From positions 62,001 to 126,000 of the forward strand of contig NZ_JAUSSK010000004.1 of NCBI RefSeq assembly GCF_030812295.1: a DNA stretch of 64,000 nucleotides. The letters run 5' to 3'. A program made the position numbers and the translations under genes. This stretch comes from Luteibacter jiangsuensis. Lineage in GTDB: Bacteria; Pseudomonadota; Gammaproteobacteria; Xanthomonadales; Rhodanobacteraceae. Below the pieces are notes generated by a model. The model had not been told where the DNA came from. It ran no database searches and saw only the letters and a list, made by a program, of their open reading frames with translations. Positions 35,857 through 43,890 of the stretch are shown piece by piece. Each line of letters begins with the position of its first letter. The stretch's first letter is position 1.

Positions 35857-35915
35857 TTTGATGTATTTGTCAAAATATGTGGAAGTTGCTCGATTATTTG
35901 ACAAATACATCAAAA
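35856..35915. promoter_or_regulatory. hipBA operator-promoter with 19-bp inverted repeat
   Basis: Arms 35856-35874 and 35897-35915 are exact reverse complements; each contains the dyad TTTGA-N8-TCAAA, giving two operator sites 40 bp apart centre to centre, on the same helix face. A sigma-70-like promoter for hipB, TTGTCA (35904-35899) then CACATA (35881-35876) with 17-bp spacing, lies across and between the arms. Repression by looped or paired HipB dimers is the likely mode. Confidence 0.85.
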
Positions 35916-35930
35916 AAACAACTGTCGATC

Positions 35931-36344
35931 TTACTTTGCCCGCTTGGCCGCCTTTCCCCTGGACGCATTGAGCGCAATAGCGGCGCGGACGAGTGCCTTG
36001 AACGCATCCGCGTCGACCTCCTCGCCCTCGCCGATGTCGATGGCACGCCTCACGTTCCCGTCCAGGCTCGAATTGAACAGCTCCGAGGGGTCTTTCAACG
36101 ACGCGCCCTTGGCGAAGGTCAGCTTCACCTTCGCCTTGTACGTCTCGCCGGTGCAGATGATGCCGCCGTGCTCCCATACCGGCGTGCCCATCCACTTCCA
36201 GGTTTCGACGACCTCCGGGTCGGCCTCATGGATGAGCATGCGCATCCTCGCCAATGTCTCGCCGCGCCAGTCGGCGAGGCTCGCGATTCGTTCGTCGATC
36301 AGCCTGGACGCCGATTCGTTTCCCGACATGTCTTTAGCCTTCAT
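35931..36344 (-). CDS. DUF1801 family protein
   Basis: 137 residues from the ATG at 36344, which follows a GGGGAGG ribosome-binding site. Recognisable DUF1801 features are ASLADWRGETLARMRMLIHEADPEVVETWKWMGTPVWEHGG and a basic C-terminal tail. The fold is small and alpha/beta; the biochemical function is unknown. It is upstream of hipBA on the same strand, its stop 16 bp beyond the outer operator arm, so read-through into hipBA is possible. Confidence 0.87.
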   Translation of the reverse strand: MKAKDMSGNESASRLIDERIASLADWRGETLARMRMLIHEADPEVVETWKWMGTPVWEHGGIICTGETYKAKVKLTFAKGASLKDPSELFNSSLDGNVRRAIDIGEGEEVDADAFKALVRAAIALNASRGKAAKRAK

Positions 36345-36378
36345 GCCACGCCTCCCCATCAATGGCCCGCGTCGAAGT

Positions 36379-37272
36379 CTATCGTCCCACGGGGCTGAAC
36401 TGCTGGATCACCCAATCGATGAACACCCGCACGCGCGGACTCAACTGGCGAGCCCTCGGATACAGGATGGACACCGGTCCCGGCGGCAGCGCATACGGCG
36501 CAAGCACCCGCTGCAAACGCCCTTCGGCAAGGTCCCGCTCGATGTGGAACAACGGCATCTGTGCGAGGCCGAAGCCGAGCCGCACCGCTTCCAGGAAACT
36601 CTCCGTCCCCGTGACGGATAACGGCACCGCCATGTCCACCTTGGTGACCTGCCCCGCCTCGACGAACTCGAAAGGTCTCAGCGCACCCGTGGTGATGGAG
36701 CGGAGGCACACGGCCCGATGATTCGCCAGGTCGTCCAGGCTCGTCGGCGCGCCGTACTTCTCCAGATAGCTGGTCGCGGCACATGTGATCCGCTCGAGCG
36801 ACGTGACGGGCCTCGCGATCAGGTCGCTATCCGGCAAGGCGCCATAGCGCAGCACGCAATCGCAGCCCTCGCGGATGACGTCGACCCAGCGGTCGCTCTC
36901 GCTCATGGCGATCTCGATCTGCGGGTACGCGGCGAAGAAACGCGGAAGGCTGGGCATGAGGAAGTGACGGGCCAGGGTGCCCTGCACCTCGATCCTCAAC
37001 ATGCCCTTGGGCACCGCCCCACTGAAGGCACCTTCCGCGTCTTCGATGTCGTCGAGGATCGCCAGGCAGCGGCGGTAATACGCCTCACCGTCGAGGGTCG
37101 GGCGAACCGTCCGCGTGGTCCTCTGCAACAGCTTCACGCCCAGCCGGTCTTCCAGTTGCTTGATGACCTGGGTGGCCGTCGAGCGAGGAATTTCCAGGTC
37201 GTTGGCGGCCTGGGTGAAGCTCCGGCGGTCGACTACCCGGGTGAATAGCCGCATGGCTTCGAGTCGATCCAT
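36379..37272 (-). CDS. LysR family regulator of the adjacent dehydrogenase pair
   Basis: 297 residues from the ATG at 37272. The N-terminal helix-turn-helix (FTQAANDLEIPRSTATQVIKQLEDRLGVKLLQRTTR) and the ligand-binding domain (GMLRIEVQGTLARHFLMPSLP) are intact. It is divergent from two short-chain dehydrogenase genes with a 127-bp gap that contains the dyad TTC-N9-GAA (37288-37302), so it probably controls them. The inducer is unknown. Confidence 0.9.
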   Translation of the reverse strand: MDRLEAMRLFTRVVDRRSFTQAANDLEIPRSTATQVIKQLEDRLGVKLLQRTTRTVRPTLDGEAYYRRCLAILDDIEDAEGAFSGAVPKGMLRIEVQGTLARHFLMPSLPRFFAAYPQIEIAMSESDRWVDVIREGCDCVLRYGALPDSDLIARPVTSLERITCAATSYLEKYGAPTSLDDLANHRAVCLRSITTGALRPFEFVEAGQVTKVDMAVPLSVTGTESFLEAVRLGFGLAQMPLFHIERDLAEGRLQRVLAPYALPPGPVSILYPRARQLSPRVRVFIDWVIQQFSPVGR

Positions 37273-37287
37273 TCGGCGCCCTAATTG

Positions 37288-37302
37288 TTCGTGATTACAG
37301 AA
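37288..37302. promoter_or_regulatory. Candidate LysR box upstream of the dehydrogenase genes
   Basis: TTC (37288-37290) and GAA (37300-37302) enclose nine bases, which contains the LysR consensus T-N11-A with dyad symmetry. It is 16 bp upstream of the LysR start and about 100 bp before the first dehydrogenase start. Confidence 0.5.
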
Positions 37303-37399
37303 CTGTGTTGCCAAAACTAGCTGGATTATTTGCTCGACTCAAGCGCGGATAGTTCGTCCCACGCCGCCCACCACGGGTTGCCCTTCTGGAGACGAAATC

Positions 37400-38137
37400 A
37401 TGAACGAGACGAACAAGGTTGCCATCGTGACGGGTGCTTCGCGCGGCATCGGTGCCGCCATCGCCAGCCGGCTCGCCGCCGACGGCTTCACCGTCGTCGT
37501 CAATTACGCCGGTCATGTGGCGGAGGCCGAGCGACTGGTGGCGAAGATCGAGGCCGCCGGCGGCCGAGCCATTCCCGCACAGGCCGATGTGAGCGACGGT
37601 GCCGCCGTGGCCCGGATGTTCGATGCCGCCCAGGCGGCCTTCGGTGGCGTGGACGTCATCGTCAACAACGCCGGCATCATGAAGCTCGCAAGCATCGCCG
37701 ACACGCAAGACGCGTTGTTCGACAGCCACGTCGCCATCAACCTCAAGGGCAGCTTCAACATGCTGCGCGAAGCGGCGAAGCGACTGCGCGAAGGCGGCCG
37801 CATCATCAACCTGTCTTCCAGCGTCGTCGGCCTCTACCAACCCAACTATGCCGTCTACGCGGCCACCAAGGCTGGCGTGGAAGCCATGACCCACGTCCTC
37901 TCCAAGGAACTGCGCGGCCGCAACATCACGGTGAACGCCGTGGCTCCCGGTCCCACGGCCACCGCGCTCTTCCTCGACGGCAAGCCGCAGGCCGTCATCG
38001 ACCAGTTGGCGAAGCTCTCGCCGCTGGAACGCCTCGGCCAACCGGAAGACATCGCCAGCGCGGTGGCGTTCCTCGCCGGCCCAGACGGTGCATGGATCAA
38101 CGGCCAGGTGCTGCGCGCCAACGGCGGCGTCATCTGA
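37400..38137 (+). CDS. Short-chain dehydrogenase/reductase, first of two
   Basis: 245 residues. A classical SDR: NAD(P) motif TGASRGIGAAIA, NNAG in VDVIVNNAGI, catalytic Ser in NLSSSVVGLY and YxxxK in YAVYAATKAGVEAM. A GGAGA ribosome-binding site precedes the ATG. It resembles the glucose-dehydrogenase or 3-oxoacyl-reductase-like group; the substrate is not determinable. Followed after 37 bp by a second SDR, likely one operon under the divergent LysR protein. Confidence 0.93.
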   Translation: MNETNKVAIVTGASRGIGAAIASRLAADGFTVVVNYAGHVAEAERLVAKIEAAGGRAIPAQADVSDGAAVARMFDAAQAAFGGVDVIVNNAGIMKLASIADTQDALFDSHVAINLKGSFNMLREAAKRLREGGRIINLSSSVVGLYQPNYAVYAATKAGVEAMTHVLSKELRGRNITVNAVAPGPTATALFLDGKPQAVIDQLAKLSPLERLGQPEDIASAVAFLAGPDGAWINGQVLRANGGVI

Positions 38138-38174
38138 TCCCCTTCGAACGACATCCCATCCAGGACATTCCGTC

Positions 38175-39077
38175 ATGAGCAAGAAAGTCATCCTGATCAC
38201 CGGCGCCTCCAGCGGCTTCGGCCGCATCACCGCCGTAGCACTCGCCCGCGCCGGCCACACCGTGTACGCGTCGATGCGCGACGTGGCCGGGCGCAATGCT
38301 GGAAACGCGGCCGAGATGGCCCAGCTATCGGCCTCCGAAAACGTCGACCTGCGCGCACTCGAACTCGACGTGCAATCGGACGCCTCGGCCGAAGCCGCCA
38401 TCGAGGTCATCATCGAGGAGAGCGGGCGCATCGATGTCCTTGTCCACAACGCTGGCCACATGATGTTCGGTCCCGCCGAAGCCTTCACGCCCGAACAGTT
38501 CGCCCAGCAGTACGACGTCAACGTGCTGGGGACGCAGCGGGTCAACCGCGCCGCGCTTCCGCACATGCGCGCGGCGAAGCAAGGCCTCCTGGTTTGGGTT
38601 TCCAGCAGCAGTTCGGCCGGCGGCACACCGCCTTACCTGTCGCCCTATTTCGCCGCGAAGGCCGCGATGGATGCGCTGGCGGTGCAATATGCCCGCGAAC
38701 TTTCGCGCTGGGGCATCGAGACCTCGATCGTCGTGCCGGGTGCCTTCACCAAGGGCACCAACCACTTCGCCCATTCGGGGCGTCCCGCCGACGAAGCCCG
38801 TCTCGCCGACTACGAAGCCGGCCCCTACAAGGGCTTTGGCGAACAGGTGCAAAAGGCCTTCGCCGAGATCGTTCCGGACGACGCCGATGTCGGCGGCGTC
38901 GCGAAGGGCATCGTCGACATCGTGGACATGCCCTTCGGAAGCCGTCCGTTCCGCTTCCACTACGACCCGACGCAGGACGGCGCGAACGTGGGCTTCGCGG
39001 TACTCGATCGCCTCCGCGCGGAGATGCTGCACCGCGTGGGCCTGTCCGACCTGCTCAAGCCAGCCATACTGGCTTGA
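38175..39077 (+). CDS. Short-chain dehydrogenase/reductase, second of two
   Basis: 300 residues from the ATG at 38175, longer than the first by a C-terminal substrate-lid region. Motifs are TGASSGFGRITA, HNAGHMMFGPAEAF, VSSSSSAGGTPPYLSPYFAAKAAMDAL (Ser, Tyr, Lys). The TGASSGFG start and the extended C-terminus resemble the YbbO-like group. It is probably co-transcribed with the preceding gene, and the two may act on successive steps of one substrate, which is inference. Confidence 0.92.
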   Translation: MSKKVILITGASSGFGRITAVALARAGHTVYASMRDVAGRNAGNAAEMAQLSASENVDLRALELDVQSDASAEAAIEVIIEESGRIDVLVHNAGHMMFGPAEAFTPEQFAQQYDVNVLGTQRVNRAALPHMRAAKQGLLVWVSSSSSAGGTPPYLSPYFAAKAAMDALAVQYARELSRWGIETSIVVPGAFTKGTNHFAHSGRPADEARLADYEAGPYKGFGEQVQKAFAEIVPDDADVGGVAKGIVDIVDMPFGSRPFRFHYDPTQDGANVGFAVLDRLRAEMLHRVGLSDLLKPAILA

Positions 39078-39094
39078 ATCCGTCATCCGCGGGC

Positions 39095-40258
39095 TTAAGG
39101 CGAAAAGGCAGCCGCGATAGCCGCCACGGGCTTGCGCAGGATCGTTTCGTTGAAGGTCAGCTGCAATCTTCCTTCATGGACGGAGCCGACGACGATGTCC
39201 TGCTCCAACAGGCGTTCCCGCAATCCCGTGGCCATCCGCTCGTCGAGCTCGAGGAAGGCGATGTTGCTGCCGTTCGGCACGCGCTGCACCGCGATACCCG
39301 GCATGGCGCCAAGCAGGCCGAGCAACCTCTCCGCCTCGGCATGCACGCGTGTGAATCGCTGATCGAAACCCACCAAGGTCTTCGATGCGATCGCCGCGGC
39401 TATCCAGCCGTGGTAGATCGTGCCGCCGAACACGTGGCGCGCCAGGCGCGCTTTCGCGACGAAGGCCTTGTCGCCCGCCAGCACGGCGCCGAACGGCGCG
39501 CCCAGGTACTTGTAAAGCGACACATAGACCGAATCGAACGGCGCGCAATACCGCTGGAGGTCGAAGTCCTTGTTGCCATACATCAATAACAGGCGCGCGC
39601 CATCCAGGTGCATGCCCGCGCCCTTGCTTCGTGCGAGCGCCCCGAGCTTCGACACCGTTTCCTGCGACACCGCCGCGCCATCCAGCCGCCGCACGGGGCT
39701 CTCGACCGAGACCGCACCGATCTCGACCGGGTAAGGCTTCTCGGCGCTTTGCGCGAAGGCCGCGGCCACGGCATCGTAAAGGCCGTCCGAAGCCCCGCCA
39801 TCGACCGGTACGGGGTTGATCGCGTTCATCACGGCGACCGCGTCCGCCTCGTCACGATAGACGTGGCTTTCCTTCTGCAGCAGCACACGCGAACGGTCGC
39901 CGCTCAGGAGCCGGATGGCGATCTGATTGGCCATGGTGCCGGTCGGCATGAAAGCCGCGTCTTCCTTGCCCAGCAGCTTCGCGAACTGCGCCTCCAGGCG
40001 TCCCACGGCGCCTTCCGCGAGGTAGGAATCGCCCACATCGCTGGTTTCCTTGAGTATCTCGGCCAGTTGAGCGGGGTATTGCGCCGGTTTCCTCGGCACG
40101 TTGTCGCCGGCCAGGGAGACCATCTTTTCAACGGGGATGTCCTGCACCGAACGTGGCGTCTTGGCGGCGGCGTGTGCCGCCGGCCAGGCCAGGCCCAGGC
40201 CTGCCAGGGAAAGCGCGCCCAACGGCGCGGCCTGCATGAACTCGCGACGACTGACCAT
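39095..40258 (-). CDS. Tat-exported threonine-aldolase-like PLP enzyme
   Basis: 387 residues from the ATG at 40258; the frame continues 60 codons upstream without resemblance. A Tat signal (VSRREFMQ twin-arginine, then hydrophobic ALSLAGLGLAWPAAHA) precedes a fold-type I PLP domain with the beta-eliminating lyase pattern: the FMPTGTMANQIAIR phosphate site, HLDGARLLL (Asp to the pyridine N) and the candidate Schiff-base Lys in SLYKYLGAPFG. Folding with cofactor before export would explain the Tat route. Low-specificity threonine aldolase activity is plausible but unproven. Confidence 0.85.
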   Translation of the reverse strand: MVSRREFMQAAPLGALSLAGLGLAWPAAHAAAKTPRSVQDIPVEKMVSLAGDNVPRKPAQYPAQLAEILKETSDVGDSYLAEGAVGRLEAQFAKLLGKEDAAFMPTGTMANQIAIRLLSGDRSRVLLQKESHVYRDEADAVAVMNAINPVPVDGGASDGLYDAVAAAFAQSAEKPYPVEIGAVSVESPVRRLDGAAVSQETVSKLGALARSKGAGMHLDGARLLLMYGNKDFDLQRYCAPFDSVYVSLYKYLGAPFGAVLAGDKAFVAKARLARHVFGGTIYHGWIAAAIASKTLVGFDQRFTRVHAEAERLLGLLGAMPGIAVQRVPNGSNIAFLELDERMATGLRERLLEQDIVVGSVHEGRLQLTFNETILRKPVAAIAAAFSP

Positions 40259-40432
40259 CCGATCCCTCCCGTGAGCGACACCCCTATGCCGGCCAAGACT
40301 CGCATGTCCTTTCGTGGCCGCCAATGGCCGTCCGTCATGGGTCCCTGGCGGGGCGGAGGCCGGATTCCTGCACGGTTCCGTCGCAGGCACTAGAATGCCG
40401 CCCCCGCCGTCGCGTCCGCCTGTAGCCGCATC

Positions 40433-41260
40433 ATGCATATCGTCGTCAACGAAGACCTCAAGGCCTACATCGACCCGCTGACCCCCGACGAGTACGAGGC
40501 GCTGGAGCGCAGCCTGCTCACCGAGGGCTGCCGCGACGCGCTGGTGCTATGGGGCGACACGCTGGTCGACGGGCACAACCGGTACGGCATCTGCCGCAAG
40601 CACGACATCCCCTTCACCACCGTGCAGAACGAGCGTTTCCAGTCCCTGGACGACGTGCACTTGTGGATGATCGAGCAGCACCTGGGACGGCGCAGCGTCT
40701 CGGATTTCCAGCGCGGGGTGCTGGCCCTGCGCAAGCGCGAGATCCTCGCCGAGCGGCGTGCCCGCATGGCCGCGGCCGAGGGTGCCGACACCGCGTCCGA
40801 CCTGCCCTTCGATGCCGCCGGCGCACAGCCGGCACAGGGGAAGCCGGCCAAGACCCCTCCCGCCGAGACCCGCAAGGACATCGCGCGCGAAGCCCGGATC
40901 AGCAGCAACCAGGTAGGGATGATCGAAAAGATCCGCAAGGAGGCCGCTCCGGAGGTGGTCGCCGCGGTGAAATCCGGAACCTTGTCGATCAGCGCCGCGG
41001 CGGCGGTTGCCAGCCTGCCCGAGGAAGAACAGCGTGCCGCGGCCACCGCCGGCGACGCGGAACTGAAGGAAGCGGCCAAGCGCGTCAGGGAGTCGAAGCG
41101 CAAGCCGCGTGAAAAGCCGACCGACGAGGTGAAGGCCTTGCGCGAGCAAGTCGCCGAACTCGAAGCCGAGAACCGCAACCTTCGCCGCGAGATCGACAGC
41201 CTGCGCGCCCGCCTTGGCGAAAGCGTGCCCGAGGACGCCGACGAGGCGCCGGCGGAGTAA
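40433..41260 (+). CDS. ParB/Spo0J-like DNA-binding protein, orphan
   Basis: 275 residues. The N-terminal ParB-like (ParBc) domain (about 1-95) includes DPLTPDEYEALERSLLTEGCRDALVLWGDTLVDGHNRYGIC. A helix-turn-helix region follows (about 135-175, TRKDIAREARISSNQVGMIEKI), then an Ala/Lys-rich helical tail with a coiled coil (about 225-262, LREQVAELEAENRNLRREIDSL). Chromosomal, with no ParA neighbour and no parS palindrome seen. Often annotated as plasmid replication/partition related in relatives; its role on a chromosome is unknown. Confidence 0.85.
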   Translation: MHIVVNEDLKAYIDPLTPDEYEALERSLLTEGCRDALVLWGDTLVDGHNRYGICRKHDIPFTTVQNERFQSLDDVHLWMIEQHLGRRSVSDFQRGVLALRKREILAERRARMAAAEGADTASDLPFDAAGAQPAQGKPAKTPPAETRKDIAREARISSNQVGMIEKIRKEAAPEVVAAVKSGTLSISAAAAVASLPEEEQRAAATAGDAELKEAAKRVRESKRKPREKPTDEVKALREQVAELEAENRNLRREIDSLRARLGESVPEDADEAPAE

Positions 41261-41359
41261 GGTGGCGAAAGGCCGGGAACTCCGGTGGCACACCGGTGTT
41301 CCAAGGCCGGTACACCGGACGCGCCCTGAAGCGTTCCATGGCCTAACCCGGAGCGTCCC

Positions 41360-41848
41360 ATGAAACCGATCCTCGCCCTCACCGCCCTTTCCCTGCTTGC
41401 CACGGCCGCCGTGGCGCAGGAAAAACCGCTCAACCTCAGGCTGCCGGCGGACTACGTGCCGGCCTCCTCCAGCAGCACCGCGCCCCCGGCCACCACCCAA
41501 GGCGCGGCCGGAACGGCGGTGACGAAGAGCGGCGAAAGCGTCGCCGTGACGCCATCCCGGCCGAAGGACCCGCCCGGCACCTACTACGGCGACACCAGCG
41601 GCCGCATGGCCGGCGCCGACGTGGAAGACGCAGGTCCCCGCTGCGACGATGCGACCTACAACAAACCCCAGGTACATGGCAGCGTCAGCACGGGCGTGGT
41701 CAGCGCCAGCCACGGCGGCAGCGGCAACTATCAGGCAGGCACGGTGAGCCTCAGCCAGGCCTTCGGCAGCTGCGAACATCCCACCGGAGGGGTCAGCATT
41801 TCCGTGGGCGGCGGCACCGGACACTTCGGCGGCGGCCGCATCCGCTGA
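41360..41848 (+). CDS. Secreted Ser/Gly-rich protein
   Basis: 162 residues with a signal peptide (about 1-19, ending AVAQE). The mature half is Ser/Thr/Pro-rich; the C-terminal 60 residues carry two Cys (PRCDD and GSCEH) and Gly-rich beta-like repeats (VSTGVVSASHGGSG, SVGGGTGHFGGG). The function is unknown. A GGAG ribosome-binding site precedes the ATG. Confidence 0.65.
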   Translation: MKPILALTALSLLATAAVAQEKPLNLRLPADYVPASSSSTAPPATTQGAAGTAVTKSGESVAVTPSRPKDPPGTYYGDTSGRMAGADVEDAGPRCDDATYNKPQVHGSVSTGVVSASHGGSGNYQAGTVSLSQAFGSCEHPTGGVSISVGGGTGHFGGGRIR

Positions 41849-41862
41849 TCCCTTTCCTGGGT

Positions 41863-41882
41863 CGGCCCGCTCAGGCGGGCCG
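41863..41882. terminator. GC-rich hairpin at a convergent junction
   Basis: CGGCCCGC-TCAG-GCGGGCCG is a perfect 8-bp stem overlapping the dnaJ-like stop codon (41871-41873) on the minus strand and 14 bp after the upstream plus-strand gene stop. No T-tract; it may act as a shared terminator-like barrier. Confidence 0.55.
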
Positions 41883-42206
41883 GGCGGCGCATGCCTCCGC
41901 GTAGGCCGCGTTGATCTCCTTCGCGCGGCGTTCGGCCAGCGCGCGGATGTCCTCTCCCATGTTGGCCACCTTGTCCGGGTGGTACTGGCTCATGCGCGTG
42001 CGGTAGGCGGCCACGATCTCTGCATGCGTCGCCTCCGGAAGCACGCCCAGCACCTCGTGCCATGGCAGCGGTCGCTCGAAGAAAGGCGTGATGTCCGGGG
42101 GACGGTCGTCCGGGGTGGGCTCGTCGCGCTTGCCCAGCAACGCGGACGTGTACTTGTAGCCGATCGCAAGGCAGGCGCCGATGACGACGAATTCGAGCGT
42201 GCTCAT
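41871..42206 (-). CDS. Membrane-anchored DnaJ-domain protein
   Basis: 111 residues: an N-terminal hydrophobic segment (about 5-17) and a J domain (about 47-105) with the HPD tripeptide in YHPDKVANMG. WHEVLGVLPEATHAEIVAAYRTRMSQ is the helix I-II region. It would stimulate a DnaK-type ATPase at the membrane. Its ATG overlaps the upstream membrane gene stop by 4 bp. It lacks the Gly/Phe and zinc-finger regions of full DnaJ. Confidence 0.88.
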   Translation of the reverse strand: MSTLEFVVIGACLAIGYKYTSALLGKRDEPTPDDRPPDITPFFERPLPWHEVLGVLPEATHAEIVAAYRTRMSQYHPDKVANMGEDIRALAERRAKEINAAYAEACAARPA

Positions 42207-42916
42207 GCCAGGGCACCTTCGATCTGTAGGAGGTAGGTCTGCAATTGCGAGTGCCGCTCGCTGCCGGGGTCTTCGAGATCCATCTGCCGATGCAGCCTCG
42301 CGTGGATGGCCGCCGCCAGGCGCGCACGCTCGTCGCTGTCGAGCAAGGCATGGGCCGCGGCCACCAGGTCGAAGCGCTCCGCGGCATGCAGTCCCTGTTT
42401 CCGCACGATGTTCAGCGCGTAGGGCGCGCAGAGCAAGGCATCGGAGGCCAACGAAGCGAAGGTCCTGCCGCCGAGTCCGGTGAGCTTGCGCATCCGCCAG
42501 GTTCGCAGCACGGCCAGGACGATGGCGACATATAACGCGACCATCCAGCCCAGGAGCACCCATACCGACGTGAACAAGACGGCGGGCATCGCGGCGAACA
42601 GCAAGGCCACGAGCATCACAGGAAGCACCGTGGCGCCCACGCCGGATCGCCACGCGCGCAAACCATGCGGCGAGGCGATGTCGAGCGGGGCGAGGCGGGA
42701 CGACCAGCGCAGGCGCAACATGGGCCGGCCGGGTGCGAGTAATGGAGGTATATAGACATGCCGCCCCGCCAGCTCGAAGTCCGAACCGACGGAGAACGAC
42801 CAGTCACCGTCCCTCCGTTCGAAGAACACCACATCGTTGTGGTAGATGAGCAGCACGGCGTCGTAGAGATACATCCCCACGACGCCGGCCAGCAACCACC
42901 ACGCATGCGGCAACAT
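42203..42916 (-). CDS. Membrane protein of unknown function
   Basis: 237 residues. The N-terminal hydrophobic segment (about 4-24) precedes a beta-rich soluble part, then two adjoining transmembrane helices (about 95-118 and 120-142), and a C-terminal helical domain (about 160-235). The DELAGRHVYIPPLL-like region has no known motif. It is the middle gene of DUF2167-membrane-DnaJ, overlapping the latter by 4 bp and starting 8 bp after the former, so all three should be translated together. Confidence 0.7.
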   Translation of the reverse strand: MLPHAWWLLAGVVGMYLYDAVLLIYHNDVVFFERRDGDWSFSVGSDFELAGRHVYIPPLLAPGRPMLRLRWSSRLAPLDIASPHGLRAWRSGVGATVLPVMLVALLFAAMPAVLFTSVWVLLGWMVALYVAIVLAVLRTWRMRKLTGLGGRTFASLASDALLCAPYALNIVRKQGLHAAERFDLVAAAHALLDSDERARLAAAIHARLHRQMDLEDPGSERHSQLQTYLLQIEGALA

Positions 42917-42924
42917 CCCGGCGT

Positions 42925-43758
42925 CTACGCCTTGCGCCCGAACAGGCGCTTGATCGCGCCGCCGACGGCGGCGAGGCCGATGAGAATGAACTTCCAGGCC
43001 GCGGCGAAGAACGTGGCTATCACGGCGAAGAACCCCTTCTTGGCCGCCACCGCGGCCACGCCTCCGGTGATCAGCGCGGCAAGGCCGTACTCCGCCACGC
43101 GATCGCCCGCATGGAAATCGGTATAGGTCTGGCCCGGCGCGAACGCGAAGCCATCCAGCGCACCCTTGAAATCCGCAACCGACGCATCGAGCGATTCCGG
43201 GTCCGACACCAGTACCACGTTCATGACGCCACTTCGGCCGAGGATGCGCGCGTTATAATTCACCACTTCCGTTTGCGACTTGTCGTTGCGCGCCAGGAAC
43301 GACCAGGCCAACGACTTGAACTGCGTGTCGTACTGCGGCGGGTTCTTCCAGCCGACGAGGGTGAGCGTGTCCCAGCCGCGCGAGCGACGTTCCTTGTTGC
43401 TTTCCTCGGTACCTTCCTTGACGGACTTCAGGATGTCGTCGGGGTCCAGCTTCTCATCGTCCTTGACGTAGCCGATGTCGTCGTAGTCGAAGAAGGCGGT
43501 CCAACGCATGTCGGTCGGCGCGAGCGTGTACGTGTCGGTCTCGTCCGGCGGATTCTCCATCAGCACGTTGAGCCGCTTCGTGCCTTCCGGATCGAGGAAG
43601 GCATAGCCATCCGGCACCTCGATCGTGGCTTGCGGACCCACCTGCACCTTGGCCGGTCCGAACTGCCATGGCAGATCCGAAAGCGCCGACGCATTCGACA
43701 TGGATACGAACAGCGACAAGGCGACGAAGGTCGCCCACTTCCTTGCCAAACCCTTCAT
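42925..43758 (-). CDS. DUF2167 family membrane protein
   Basis: 277 residues from the ATG at 43758. A signal peptide (about 1-25, ending NASA) is followed by the DUF2167 domain (WQFGPAKVQVGPQATIEVPDGYAFLD, then WTAFFDYDDIGYVKDDEKLD and SKERRSRGWD-like segments) and two or three C-terminal hydrophobic helices. Family members are predicted inner-membrane proteins of unknown role. It is the first gene of the operon with the membrane and J-domain proteins, divergent from the SGNH hydrolase. Confidence 0.88.
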   Translation of the reverse strand: MKGLARKWATFVALSLFVSMSNASALSDLPWQFGPAKVQVGPQATIEVPDGYAFLDPEGTKRLNVLMENPPDETDTYTLAPTDMRWTAFFDYDDIGYVKDDEKLDPDDILKSVKEGTEESNKERRSRGWDTLTLVGWKNPPQYDTQFKSLAWSFLARNDKSQTEVVNYNARILGRSGVMNVVLVSDPESLDASVADFKGALDGFAFAPGQTYTDFHAGDRVAEYGLAALITGGVAAVAAKKGFFAVIATFFAAAWKFILIGLAAVGGAIKRLFGRKA

Positions 43759-43890
43759 GGTTTTCCCCTGGTGGGTCGCAACCCCCTGCCGCGACCGGGC
43801 GAGTTTGGGACCGGGGAAAAACATCGTCAAGGCAAGCCTCCCCCGATGGCCGGGTGTAGGATCGGCAGGCCCATCGAACGAGGACACGCC

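Noticed and set aside
41284-41300. TGGCAC motif in the gap after the ParB-like gene
   Set aside because: No TTGC at the required distance, so not a sigma-54 promoter.
41360-42100. Possible CRISPR or tandem repeat array in Gly/Ser-rich gene
   Set aside because: No evenly spaced direct repeats; the repetition is codon-level low complexity in one coding region.
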